From NCBI GenBank assembly GCA_000467715.1, contig AJFK01000019.1, positions 52,374 to 116,373 on the forward strand: 64,000 nt of DNA, read 5' to 3'. Below the pieces are notes generated by a model. That model was not told the origin of the DNA. It made no database searches and worked only from the letters and a program-made list of their open reading frames with translations. This DNA comes from Hysterium pulicare CBS 123377 (lineage: Eukaryota; Ascomycota; Dothideomycetes; Hysteriales; Hysteriaceae). Both the position numbers and the translations under genes were made by a program. Every line of letters starts with the position of its first letter. Position 1 is the stretch's first letter. Positions 37,080 through 48,504 of this stretch are shown piece after piece.

Positions 37080-37616
37080 AATTCATGATCGATGTCAAAG
37101 ATTTTCCGAGACTTCTACATATAAAATCAGGTGATTGTCATGGCTCCTACTTCCACCGGCGTTCCTACGAAGGCTTTCGGGGACAACAACATATTTCTCG
37201 CAAGTTTCGCATGAACCATAGGGTTTGTTCGGCGGGCCGCCATCAACCTCGCCTCATAAGGCTTAGCCCCCACAATTTTTAGCTCGGGATAGGTACAACA
37301 TCTTGGTGAGGGCTTCGATTGCTCCCATCAGTGTTTCTTCACTCATCCTACAATTTACAGTCAGCTGCTACAACACTGTCTATCCTTTACTAGCTTGTTG
37401 GTGCAGCCAAGCGGGTCTGCACGCCCGTTACTCAGTGGTTGGGCAGCTCCCAGCCGCCGCCAAGCAAAATTTTAACCAAAACGTCAATCATCTAAAGTCC
37501 GAACCTCACCTCCACTCCTCTCACCTCACCTCGCCTCACCACCACCTCCTCCTCCTCCTCCATCATCAATTTCTTCTTCTCTACCTGAATCTCCTCCTCG
37601 GGTTCGCATCGTCCTA
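37080..37616. other. intergenic region with (CTC)n-rich leader
   Basis: About 0.5 kb of promoter for the EDC4-like gene. A CTC/CCT-rich tract at about 37505-37605 includes an uninterrupted run of CTC/CTCCTC near 37545-37560. It is probably transcribed as 5' leader. Confidence 0.6.
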
Positions 37617-40600
37617 ATGGATTTGGAATCCCTCTTTGCGAGGCTGCAAAGTCAGAATAACGTTGCCTCACCTGGCGCGTCTGGTAATCAGCCCAGTTAT
37701 CAACAGCCGTCGGTGTCCTCACCAATCTTTTCACCAGCGCCGAACGGTCCCCAACCTCATCACCAATCTGCCGTAATGTCCCCAAACACTTCGGCTGTGA
37801 ACACACCTGCGCCGGACCAGATCAGCAACGATCGTCAAACGAGTTTGCTCAATTTGCTCCGGTTTAACAATCAACCGACCTTTCAGCAGCAGCCTAGTAC
37901 GGTTGAGCGTCAGCCTTCATTTCAGGCCTCGCAGGCGGAACTTCCCGGTGCTCATGGACGGACGGCTTCTGATCTCGTCGCGAGCTTCATGCGCAAGTCG
38001 TCGATGGGCCCAACCAATTCAGCCTCGGCCTCACCCGCCCCAACCGCCAAGATCGAGCCAACTGCTGCAACATCGGAGAACCCGCAGGACTTGTTATTGC
38101 GACTGCTCAACCATCCAAAGCCCCAGAAACCCGATAGCCCTGCTATTGTTCCCACAATCGAGGCTCATACTTCACCTGTGGCTGAGAGGATGTCTGAAAC
38201 CCTTGTTGATGATCTTGCGCAAGATCTTGCAGATGCCAAGCTTGAGAAAGTACCATCCGATCCCGCAGCTAGAGGTCACACCCAGTCGCCGCTGCGAGTT
38301 TTCGGCAGCGAGTCTGCCGGTCAGTCGAACTCGTTCGAAGCACCACAGACTGTTTCTAAAGCTCCAATCTTCACTTACGTTAACCCGTTCGAACAACTAT
38401 CTGCCTCGAGCCCCCGAAACAGGACTCCAGTTCCTGAGCGGTCGAAGCACAGTGCTCCTAAGGTAGAGATCCTCAAACCGAAACATGGCAGAGATATTTC
38501 GAGCGGAGAGTCGAAGGAGCAGGGTTCAGAGGGATCTGCCCCAGCACAAAAGTCCAGAAAGCTCTCTCCAGGGCCCGTTCATCATCCGCATGAAACGGTG
38601 TCGGAGGCCGTGAGCGGTCTCGGCCAACAAGTTGACAAAGAAGTCGAGCAGGCTCTCGTTGAGGCTGAGAAGATATCAAACGGCCACCAAGCGATGAGAC
38701 CAGAGGACTTCACAATGTCGAAGGCAGAGATGAGGGAAGTAGAGGAAGCCATCCATGACACTGCAATTGAGATAAAGAAAGAACTCGAGGATCCAAGTGA
38801 AAAACGCGCTATGGAGGAGGCCTTACCAAAAGCCATGGCTGAAGCTTTGGAGGAAGTCGTCAACGACATTGCCCAAGCCGATGTCGCCGACAGCTGGGAG
38901 AGTGCCGAGGCTGAGGACAGCCTGCCCAAGTACGAAGCTCAGATTGTGAAGGTCTACAAGTTTCCAATGCGAGCATTTGCTTCAATTTCCGTCAAGGCTC
39001 TAGCGGATCGACCGCTGACCTTTCGATCTGAACAGATCATGGATATTGCCCGACTGAAGAAAGATTTCGACCAGATTGATCGCTCACTTATTACAGCATC
39101 TAAGAACTTTATTGTATACGCTATGGCCAAAAGCGGGGGTTTCCGTGTCATTCGTCAGGAGAATGGAACCTTCAGGCAGGTTTTCCAAAACTCGAAAGAG
39201 CGCATCTTCAGTCTCGCCATGTGCACATCTGTGGATGCTCCTGCCGGGGATGATTCTCCTGAAAGCATACTAGGTATCGGCGTTAACGGCACTGTCTTCT
39301 GGGGTTCTGCCGCCGGCGCCAGGGAAGACCAGATGGACGATTTTGACTCTAACGGTCTCATTCTACCGCCTGCTCCAGCTCAGGACGATAATACTTCTGG
39401 CGGTCAACTCAAGACGCGTGCCAAACCGAGCTCTCGCCATCCTGAATATTTTGCTGTTGGCCGCGGCAAGTCGATCCACATCGTTTGGCCCAGAGCCGCA
39501 CGATCCCCCAAGTATACCAAGCCTGGCACGGGCGTTTGCGATACTGACAAGTATCTTAAAGAGCGCTCCTTGAAAATTTTGACTGGCAAAGCTGGCAAAG
39601 ATTTTGCCTTCAGCGAGGATGACACGGTCATCGTGTCCTTGGATAAGGCAGGGAGGATGCGTTTCTGGGATATCCGGGAGCTGACCAACGACGATTTTGC
39701 TCACTCCCATGGAGAGATTGCTCCCACGGAAGTGCGTCAAACTTTGCTGGAGTTCCACACCACATCACCGAGTGCCAAATCATGGCCAACATCTGTTTTC
39801 TTTTTCGATAAAGATCGCCCGTTCGCCAAAGGCATTGCTTTAAGATATGTCATGGTTGGTATGAAACAGAACCACACCTTCCAATTGTGGGATTTGGGAC
39901 TTGGGAAAGCAGTGCAGGAGATTAACCTTCCTCATGAAAAAGAGTCGGATGCTATTTGCAGTGTTGCCTTTCACCCAAAGACCGGCATTTTGGCTGTCGG
40001 ACATCCAACGCGGAACTCCATCTACTTCATTCATGTGTCCTGCCCTAGATACAACCTTGGTGTCTTCTCACAGGCTGCATATATCTCTCGGTTAGCACAC
40101 AAGGATTCTCCTCGCGAAAAACCACTACCTCCAGTAAATGCCACGGCAATCATGACTAGCATTACCGAATATTCCTTTGCTCCGAAAGGTCAGCTTAGGA
40201 GTTTATACATGCTAAATGATCCGCAAGGATCGCCCGACCCCGAGGAGCCAGAGAACACTCCACTTTTCGAGCTCTATGTCATGCACTCGAAAGGTGTTTG
40301 CATGGTCAACATTCGTCGATCTGAACTCGGCTGGAAAAAGGATGGTGAGCCTGTTCATCCTGTCGATTCTGAGCAGAAGGGCGCTGTTACCGTGAACGCA
40401 ATGAAACCTCCGGCCACCCACACGGAGGATACATCTATCAGTGGTGATACCTCGGCTCCAAAGTCCTCCTCCGACCGATCCGCCCGAGAAAGTATTAAGA
40501 AGGAAAGTAGCAGTGCTTCGAGGCAATCGATGACGCCTGAAGCCGCTATGAGAGCCTCCACCTTGGCGAAGGTCGAGAGCAAGCAAGATGCCGCTCGGGC

Positions 40601-42153
40601 TGCAATTATCAACGGAGTGGAAAAGTCAGAGAAGAAGAAAAAGAAACGTGCAAACGCCGAAACTGCCTCTCAGACGTCGTCCGCTGTGCGTCCTCCATCT
40701 TATGCGCAGGCTGCTCAGCGTGCGAAATCACCTTCCCCACAAAATACGCCTGCTGGTGATACTTCTTCGACATCTAGCCTTCCTGAGACGGAAGCGCCGG
40801 AATGGGCTAAGAAACTGATCAGTCAACATTTCCAGTCAACCTCGTCGGTTTCTCCAGCCGGAGATGTTCAGCCGGACTTCAAGAAGCTTGAAGAGAACAT
40901 TGCTGCTGAATTTACTAGAGGATTATCTCGCGAACTCGAGTCACTGTACCGCCGGTTCGATGAAGATAAGCGCGTTCAAGCTGCTGCAAATGCTGCGAAG
41001 CAGGATGCAGTCCTTCGTCTGGTATCAAGCACCTTGACGGAGAATGTCGACAAGTCGATGGTTCGAATCGTTAACGACAGTGTACGGGACAATTTGCTGC
41101 CCCAGCTTGCATCTTCTACAGTGTCCTCACTCGATCGAAACGTAGTCAAGGGACTGAAATCGTCTCTTGAAACGTTGCTACCCGAGCAACTCAAAGGAGC
41201 TCTTCCCGGCTTCATTAGCAAAGCCATGCAAGACCCTCAAGTTCTAGGATATCTCTCTGATCTCGTTGCTAAGAAAGTGACCACCCAAGTCGAGCCACTT
41301 GTATCAGCGTCTTTGGGCTCAGTCCTGGAACCGGCATTGGTCAATTTGTCCAATAGTATTGAGCACAAGATTGCTCAGCAACTCCATCAAGCGAACTTGC
41401 AGCGTCAAAAAGATGCCGCTAAGATTGAACAGCTTTCTAATCTCGTTCGGGGATTGACTGAGACTTTGCAGGCTATGGCCGATTCGCAGAGCCAGTTCCA
41501 GGACCAGGTCATGAAGATGCAGCAGAACACTGCCCAGCCACAAGGTCGTGAGAGCTCAACGGCGCGCTCTTCGCCCAGCGCCACCCGCTCCCCCACGAGA
41601 ACGTTCAAGACTCCAGAGCAACAAGAGGAGGAGACTATCACTAGGTTGATATCCGAGGGCAACTACGAACAGGGGACAATGGCCGTAAGTAACCTAGACT
41701 CGCATACATACAAGTCACATGATTAATTCTTGATTAGTGGCTTCAGTCCAATCGTCGTACCGAGCTTTTCGATATTATCTTTGTTCGCTGCAACCCTGCT
41801 TACCTCAACAACGTGTCACCGCTGTTGACTCTGTCTGCCGGGGCTGTTGTGACGGATTCTTTGCAGAACCACATTGCTGAGCGTCTTCTTTGGCTTGACA
41901 CTGCCCTCAACAACATCAATCCCAATGTAAGGCACCTGACTCATCTTTTGGCTTCAGTTCGACGTTCATACTGACAATTCCCTAGGATCCTGAAATCCAT
42001 GAAATTGTTCCAAATATCATGGACGTGATGAATCAACGTCTCACAGCGGCATATATCCACCTTAATGAGACTACACCTGGCAACCCACTCTTGCGCAAGA
42101 TCTCAACTCTGGTTACGAAGATTAACAGTACTGCGCGGCAAGTGACTCACTGA
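37617..42153 (+). CDS. EDC4/Ge-1-like mRNA decapping scaffold
   Basis: Three exons give 1474 aa: 37617-41684, 41738-41926 and 41986-42153. The N-terminal 450 residues are Pro/Ser/Gln-rich with short hydrophobic motifs (LESLFARLQSQ, SLLNLLRF) that may bind decapping partners. A WD40-like beta-propeller covers about 450-850 (MRFWDIRELT, HTFQLWDLG, SVAFHPKTGILAVG). After a Lys- and Ser-rich linker, a long helical region (about 1060-1310) and a coiled coil (KIEQLSNLVRGLTETLQAM) lead to a conserved helical C-terminal domain in exons 2-3 (WLQSNRRTELFDIIFVRCNP). This order matches EDC4 (Ge-1/Varicose), which bridges Dcp1/Dcp2 in P-bodies and promotes 5' cap removal. A further donor-like GTGACT near the stop leaves the very C-terminus slightly uncertain. 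Confidence 0.85.
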
Positions 42154-43552
42154 GACCTTATGGTCGACTATATTTCAACACAGGCACAACACCACACTCG
42201 TTCCGTTCCCTTGCGTATGGCCTTCTCGCGCTGAAAATGCCGAGTTGACTGATGCGAATCACGCGCCGTGGTTTCCTGCGTTTGGTCCTTCTGTTTACTT
42301 GTGTTTCTGTTTTCTCCGTCCTTGTTCGTCTTCAACCTCGAGGGTCAAAATAACGTCTTGCGGATGTTTAAAAACGTTCAACAGATGTGATGATCTAGCA
42401 TAGCTGGCATGGCGATTCGGTTCTCGGTAACGGTGGAAAACGTGATGGGATCTTGACAGACATGGAAAAGCATCTTGACGAAGTTCTCTTTTCGAAATTC
42501 ACATTCGTGGCTGCCTCTCCCAATTTGTATGAAAATGCCCCCTTTGGTTGTTTCTCGTTTGACTCTCAGTTATGATGCGGCTCTGATGCTGAAAAGCTCG
42601 AGGATGCCATGTTCATGACTCATGAGTCATAACGAGAAGCTTCTGACTAAACGGTGTGCATGTGTAGTATGGGACAAAGGTCATTTGGGCCATTCCTTTT
42701 ACATTTTGCGAGCGAGAGGCTGTATGATAATGCTAGTGCTAATAGGAAAGGTGGGAAACTCCCTATAAAATGCATGTGTAAACGAGCATACTACTCGACT
42801 TTTGAGTGGCGAACTGAAGTACTAAAGAAGTTGCGCATGAGTTCCTAATGGTGATTGTAAATGGAGTTGTTGAAGCATTCATTGAGCGAACTCGGTTGGG
42901 CATAGTCGAGTCGTAGTAGGGAGCATAGTTCGTCCCAAACACGACGCTCTGGCTGAGATGTCGCAGCTAATCAAAAGACTCTTGATTTCGCATTAATTGC
43001 ACGAGGGCGACAGGTTTGTGTGGCATATGCATCATGCTGCTTCAGGACGCCCAGGGAGGCCAATTAAAGGGCGGGTCGCACCCCCGCAAGACTTATGCTC
43101 GCAGGGCTCGGGAGGGTTCACCCCCGACCTGAAACGCAGACTTCCACGACGAATCCTGTCTCCAACCACTCACCGAGAGGCGCAATTTACGATACTGGTC
43201 AACGCATATCCCAAAACCTGCTGCCGGCTGCCGCGTCACAAGTTTTGGTGTTGGCTTTAATGGCTCCCGGGTTTAGCCAAAGGTGGAGGATAGGGAGGTG
43301 AGATGGCGTGTCTGGGGTTTGGAAATCATACAGTGGCACAGGAGAGAGCCCTAAATGTAGACCAAACTTTCCTGTTTTCTGAGTCTCTCCCGCTGCTAGA
43401 TTTTCCACTCATTCATTCTCTCTCTTCATTCGGTTTTGCGTTGAGTCAACTCTGTGAGCCTCGCTCGTTCGTTCTTTCCAACATCTATCGATAATATCTC
43501 CGAATAATCCACAACCTTTCTACATCAAAAGATTCAGTATACATTCGCAAAG
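42154..43552. other. 1.4-kb intergenic region
   Basis: The left part is presumably the EDC4 3' region; the right part, 43370-43550, is C/T-rich leader for the MARVEL gene. Short frames at 42654-43300 look random. Confidence 0.55.
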
Positions 43553-44214
43553 ATGGGTTTCAATTGGACATTACCTCTTCGCATCCTTCAGGCAATCTTC
43601 GCGGTCGTTGTGTTGGGTCTAACAGCATATGGTACTTCTTCCATCTCTCGCCCCCACCTACCATACGGAAAGACTTTCGCAACAACAAACTTATACTAAT
43701 CATTTACCATAGTCGCAAACTGGTGGTCAGGCCACTGGCACCAAATCTCTCCTGCTGAAATCAACTTCCTCATCTTCAGCAGCGTGTGGACCATTCTCTC
43801 CCTCGTCTACCTCATCGTAGCACCCGCCCGCTTCCCCAATGCGGCGCACAAGTTCGGCATTCTTGCCGCCGAAGGTGTTACTATGTTGTTCTGGTTCTCC
43901 GGATTCGTTGCCCTTGCCGTCTTCCTCAGCGACCGCATCTGCTTTGGAACTGTGTGCAGTGCCGCTAAGGCTGGAACTGCCTTCGCTGCTTTTGAGTGGT
44001 ATGTCTAGCATCTTCCCTTTTGCCATCGGAGGTGGAACGAGGTTCGGGATCTGGGTGTCTCTTATATGAAGTACAAAACAGAAAATATGCTGATTGATGA
44101 CGTAGGCTATTCTTTGCTACTTCGACCCTGATGGCTTCACTGCACATCTGGCGCACGCGCAACTCCGGTATTGTAACCCACGACCCGAAGGTCGAGATGC
44201 ATCAGGGTGTTTAG
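43553..44214 (+). CDS. MARVEL-domain membrane protein (four TM)
   Basis: Three exons give 157 aa: 43553-43631, 43713-43998 and 44106-44214. The spliced protein is GFNWTLPLRILQAIFAVVVL at its start, with hydrophobic segments at about 8-27, 45-65, 78-98 and 120-140. This is the four-helix MARVEL topology. MARVEL proteins organise membrane microdomains; the yeast Nce102/Fhn1 group acts at eisosomes, and many filamentous ascomycetes carry short paralogues like this one. A pair of Cys (CFGTVC) lies in the loop before TM4, which is common in the fungal family. The C-terminal tail is short and polar (THDPKVEMHQGV). The exact role is unknown. Confidence 0.88.
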
Positions 44215-44822
44215 AGATTGACGACCTCCAAACCTACCAGCTGTTTATTCCGCGCCCCTTCTCGGCTAAGAATAGTCATCGCTGGCAATTTACGAAAGTC
44301 GACAATGGGACTACGACGAGTCATGGGTTTGATACCTTTTGACGACGAATTTACTCTTCTCACTATAGTAACGGTTTGCAAGGATATTGGGATGTGGATT
44401 TGGTGATGTATTGGAGTCTTCTAGGAATAAACATCAATAAGATTGGCAACTGTGAAGCTTATGATATCCTATTAATAGAATTATTATACGATACCTATTG
44501 AGCGTCATGGCTCCTGTCCAATCGCTGTCCTCTAAGTTCTATTCAGGTCTCGGTCACATTTCTTCTACGCTCTCTCACTACCCCGAAACCGAAATTTACT
44601 GATATACTGTCCATCTATCAAGTAGGAAGCCTTATAAAGTCCCGGTCCACCTTTGGTTACCTCCAAATTCTAACTTCCACTTCTTAGTTCTGCCTCTTAA
44701 TTCTTGCTCCTCAGGCATAAGACCGCTGCTTCGTTCCGCTCTTGAAAGAGCGCATCCTCTATCAGGTGCTCCACGTGACAGCACTACTCCTGACTGCCTT
44801 GGAAACCTTTCACTCTCCGTCT

Positions 44823-44833
44823 ATAAAAGCTCA
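44823..44833 (+). promoter_or_regulatory. TATA-AGCTC element 1
   Basis: TATAAAAGCTC facing right, the same 11-mer as at 45602-45612 on the minus strand. Downstream there is an open frame to 45063 without a good ATG and a 37-codon ATG frame at 44910-45023. Confidence 0.35.
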
Positions 44834-45601
44834 GTATTCGCGCTGCTTTGATTCTTCCGCACGCGGGTCAGATTTTGAATGGAGCCAAATCCACTACAGT
44901 AACCACGGTATGGGACGAGCGCTTGAAGCAAAAACAGCATCAAGATCTGACGTTCAGAGACCGTCTGCTGCCTGTTCTTTACCAACACAGGGCCGCCTGC
45001 AATGGCACGTACCAATGCATTGAAGAAATGAAGCAATGGGCTCTGGTTTCGGGTTGGTTTTGAGGTACCAAAAGAGACATGGGAGGTATCTCGTCATGGT
45101 TGCTGAAGAAATTGAGTAACGAAGAGTACTAATGAAGATCTTTATTTTTACTTGAAGGTGCTTTATACCATGGGTTGTGTCTCCCAATACTTGCTTGAAC
45201 CCACCGTTTCAGTTTCAGTAGTTGGAATTGAACTTCGCTGGTCCAAAACTTCCATGTGCAGTTAATATCCTCGGACGTAAATCGTGAAGATTTTGACCTC
45301 CTGAAACAGCATCGTGAGCCGGCCAGTGCGCATTTTGGAGGAATCCTCTTCTGCACTCATGTGTCTCCTGAGGTTCGGTTATTGAAGATACGTATTGTAC
45401 TTGCGGAAACTCCGTTCCGGAACAACAGGAGTTATGACAAGCTAATTTGGCAAGGCACAACCAAAAAAAGCCATGGGAATATGATGCTTGACATATTAGC
45501 AAGCCACATGAACTTTCCCTTTGGCCCAGTTTTGAAGGACGAAAACAAGCTCAGGCGGAGGTCTCGATGGTGTGCAAAAATGAACTAGAGCAAGAGAAGA
45601 G

Positions 45602-45720
45602 GAGCTTTTATAGGGTTTCATAGATGACTTCCGAGGTGACCTTACGTCAAACAGCGGTGTGGTCTTGGCTTCTGAGCCGTTGTTACTCTTCTCTCTTCAT
45701 CTTCGCAGGTATGTATATAT
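45602..45720. promoter_or_regulatory. divergent TATA module 1
   Basis: A minus-strand TATAAAAGCTC at 45602-45612 and a plus-strand TATATAT at about 45714-45720 face away from each other, about 107 bp apart. The sequences just outside both TATA boxes are related in inverted orientation (pyrimidine-rich, CTCTTC-like on each transcribed strand). A CT-rich run followed by CAGGTAT precedes the right TATA. Confidence 0.4.
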
Positions 45721-46069
45721 GGCCCCTCTTCCCTTGTGCCTTTTTTTTTTCGCCCGACGGGTTAGGACATTTCGAAGGTCTAACACATACCTTTGAAAAT
45801 AGAAGTGGGTCTCGAAACGATCATTGTATCAACTGGCAGCCAATTCACTTGGTATGGGTCTCGCTGGCGTGCTGTGACCGAATCTGCTATAACAGCCTCG
45901 TCTACAGCGTCATGGTGTGGGAAATGGATCTACAGGGGAAGAAGACTCAATCGACAAAATACTGATAAGAAATAGAAAACGCTTGTGGTGATGAAGAACA
46001 CCATCAATTGAAGCCTCTGCAAATGCTTTCAACTTCTCTCATAATCTCTATGCCTTTATTCACTTAACG

Positions 46070-46213
46070 TCAATACCTGCATGCACTGGATTGGACTTGC
46101 TCGTTAGTCCTCAGCCGACGTTGGAGCTGGGTGTCCTTACGCTTTAAGAGAAGCCGCTCCAGAACACATCGAGCTTGGTTTGGGTATCTTATAGCGAGAT
46201 CCATGTTGTTCAT
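46070..46213 (-). CDS. tiny ORF, 47 aa (doubtful)
   Basis: An ATG frame of 47 codons lies about 130 bp downstream of the minus-strand TATA-like element at 46344-46350. The composition is helical and basic, with CVLERLLLKRKDTQLQRRLR in the middle. No family is recognised and it may be chance. It is listed because it sits where a short transcript from the divergent module would be. Confidence 0.18.
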   Translation of the reverse strand: MNNMDLAIRYPNQARCVLERLLLKRKDTQLQRRLRTNEQVQSSACRY

Positions 46214-46343
46214 CTCCAGTTTAAATTAAGAAAAGCAACTCCGCCACACATCAATAGAGCCCTTCTTGTAATCTTGATGCTGGCTTCCAGTGACTGTAGC
46301 TTCAAGTATGAGGAGGATGAGGTCCCGAGAAAGAAGAGAAAGA

Positions 46344-46463
46344 CTTTATACCATGCTTATTTGAACACCAATTTTGATGTTTGAGCTGTAGGTCATCTGC
46401 TTCCAGTCGACTTATTAAGCTCTCAACCTAAATCCCCTCCTCCATAGATATATAAACAAGCTC
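46344..46463. promoter_or_regulatory. divergent TATA module 2
   Basis: CTTTATA at 46344-46350 (TATAAAG on the minus strand) and TATAAACAAGCTC at 46451-46463 face outward, about 104 bp apart. Between them TTGAGC (46381) and TTATTAAGCTCT (46412) appear in the same order and similar spacing as in the module at 47.8 kb. Confidence 0.4.
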
Positions 46464-46544
46464 TCGTCTGCTGTATTTCTCTCTACCACAAACTAGAACC
46501 CTTGAAGGAACCAAAATCTCTGGAGATAGCGCCGCTTGTCCAAC

Positions 46545-46733
46545 ATGGGCTGCTTCGCTTCCCAGCGGAGGTTTAAAGCCCTTCGGAGACCTCGCCGTAT
46601 GAGAAGGGGGATGCTAGGATTTCATGCAATCCTAGCAGCAGCATCAATAATTAAAGGAGCGGCAATGACCATGTCTGGTTCCAAAGAAACGAGAGCTACA
46701 GGCTTAAAGCGGAGAAGCGGAGTTGTTGAATAA
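46545..46733 (+). CDS. tiny ORF, 62 aa, with N-myristoylation-like start (doubtful)
   Basis: The first ATG after the TATA box at 46451 opens a 62-codon frame. It begins MGCFAS, a Gly2-Cys3 start of the kind used for N-myristoylation and palmitoylation, and continues with a very basic stretch (RRFKALRRPRRMRRG) and a short Ala-rich hydrophobic patch. No family is recognised. A 10-bp perfect inverted repeat lies inside it. It could be coding, or an RNA with hairpin structure, or chance. Confidence 0.25.
   Translation: MGCFASQRRFKALRRPRRMRRGMLGFHAILAAASIIKGAAMTMSGSKETRATGLKRRSGVVE
46612..46637. repeat. perfect 10-bp inverted repeat, 6-nt loop
   Basis: TGCTAGGATT at 46612-46621 is mirrored by AATCCTAGCA at 46628-46637 with six bases between. 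It would fold as a hairpin in RNA of either strand. It is not followed by a U-run. Confidence 0.85.
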
Positions 46734-46767
46734 CGGTGCGTTCACAGGGAAGATGCTGAAGAAGGGG

Positions 46768-46888
46768 TATATAGAAATACGGAGAGGCAACTCTGGCGAG
46801 GAGCATCATTCTCACTATGGTTTGATGGACCTTTCCACTTATTGAAGATAACAGTGAGTATAAGCATTATCCATGCGCTTGTATATAT
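46768..46888. promoter_or_regulatory. divergent TATA-like module 3
   Basis: TATATA at 46768-46773 and TATATAT at 46882-46888, about 114 bp apart. Because TATATA is self-complementary, orientation is not fixed by sequence, and neither copy has the AGCTC extension. The module is weaker than numbers 1, 2 and 4. Confidence 0.25.
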
Positions 46889-47734
46889 CATCACCGCCCC
46901 CCGGGTATGACCTCAGCACCAATCAGCCCATCACCAACACCCATTACCCAAACATACTGTCAGTTTGGTTCTCACGATGTGCAGGAATACAGACATGATG
47001 AGGTGAGGTTGAGCTTTTTGGCAATACAAAGAACTCTCAAGTTTGTGAAGGAAAAGAGTGGTTGAAGAGCGATGGAAAGATTTTGTAGACGAAGACTTCA
47101 CGTGCCCCTGAAAGCGCTGGCTTACTAAGCCTCTCCATGTTGTTCTCGAATATATAGAGGCCCTTTGTCCTCCTGGGTTAGACACCATTAAATGCGCTTC
47201 GGTATAACAGATCCAACATGTATGCTTTCCATATGGGACAACTCCTCCCAATATTGCATATCAAGTTCCGCCACTTTGAAGTGGCATGACTGGGAAGATT
47301 CATTGGAGAGCAGTTGATCATACTGTGCGCCGATAGCGAGAAAGGAGGCGTGGTTGCGAAGTCTCTGTAAACAGGATTGCTTTTGGGGTCAAACCATTGT
47401 TCAATCTACGAGTATGGTGGGGTTTGGGGGGAGATGAGTGATGTTGGAAGGCAGAGCCGGAACATGTGAGGTCACTCCACGGAAAGAGACTCTATGCAGT
47501 GATGACAAGCTTTTCTGAGATATGATCATCACGGTCGTCATTGATATCCATACCATATATCGAAGAGTTTTGAGAACCGCCTTATTTTCCAATTGTGTCC
47601 CGCCCATCGCATCCCTTCTGGATTAGTTCTAGGAGAACCCGCAGGGGCGGCATGGTGATCATCATCTTCAATTGATGATCAAAGGCCTTCGGAGTATTCG
47701 AGAGAGGAAGGAGCTTTCAGATAGAGCTGAATGG

Positions 47735-47859
47735 CCTTTATAGGCTCTCCGGTAGACGGTGCAAATAGAGTAGCACATGATCGCGAGTTGTTTGAGCCCC
47801 GGCAGTTCTCGTATTAGTAAGCTCTTCCTCTTCGTCTTCTCTACAGGTATAAAAAGCTC
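47735..47859. promoter_or_regulatory. divergent TATA module 4
   Basis: CTTTATA at 47735-47741 on the left (TATAAAG on the minus strand) and TATAAAAAGCTC at 47848-47859 on the right, about 112 bp apart. TTGAGC (47792) and TATTAGTAAGCTCTTC (47812) precede the right TATA, as in module 2, and CTACAGGTAT resembles CGCAGGTATG of module 1. AAAGCTCCT also recurs about 30 bp outside the left TATA, in inverted orientation. Confidence 0.4.
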
Positions 47860-48504
47860 CTATTCCTCAGTTCGAGACCGTCCACCAAGCTCCTAACTCC
47901 TTGCTGGTTGCTAGTTGCAAAATATCCAAACCTTACGCTCAATGAAAAATTCGTGCTTGGAGACACAAAACCATCCAAACCATCTGCGCGGTCTAAGAGT
48001 CGTAATTCTACCTTTCACGACAAATGCCAGGGCGGCTTCAGATGTTGCGAATGGCTGTGGTGGAGGAAGAGCAAGTGGACCACAAATTGAGCTGCGAGTC
48101 AATGTTTCCGATGCTCAGACTCCGTGAATATAGCACAAGACAGAATGACTTTAGGGGGACCTAATGCAGAGTTCCAAATACTAGCCCCTTCCAAGCTATG
48201 GTTGTGCCGCGTTGGGGGAAAGAGAGCTCGAGCTACTTTACGGGGGTGATACTCCTTGGGAATGATGAGGATGATAATGCTCTTCGTTCCATTGCTAGAC
48301 TAGTGACGAAATGAGTAAAGACTAGTGATGATGAGCATACTCAATTTACCTGCGTTGAGTTGTTAGATTTGTGAGACCCATCCCCAGTTCCAAGCAGCAA
48401 GACCATGACGCCCATCCAAGCCATTCTTTGGAGCATGGTCCGCCATGAACTTTTTCGTTCAATACACAAAGTACCCATTCTCTTGACCTATACACCTACA
48501 CCAG

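Noticed and set aside
37492-37806. 104-codon minus-strand frame opposite the EDC4 leader
   Set aside because: Its Glu-rich tail is only the complement of the CTC repeat in the leader.
45256-45588. 110-codon plus-strand frame, protein-like composition
   Set aside because: It starts at GTG, not ATG, and lies opposite the transcribed side of the minus-strand TATA at 45602. It could be a decayed gene, but nothing identifies it.
45624-45965. 113-codon plus-strand ATG frame across divergent module 1
   Set aside because: It runs through the TATA and CT-rich promoter-like sequence, and its composition changes abruptly, so coding is unlikely.
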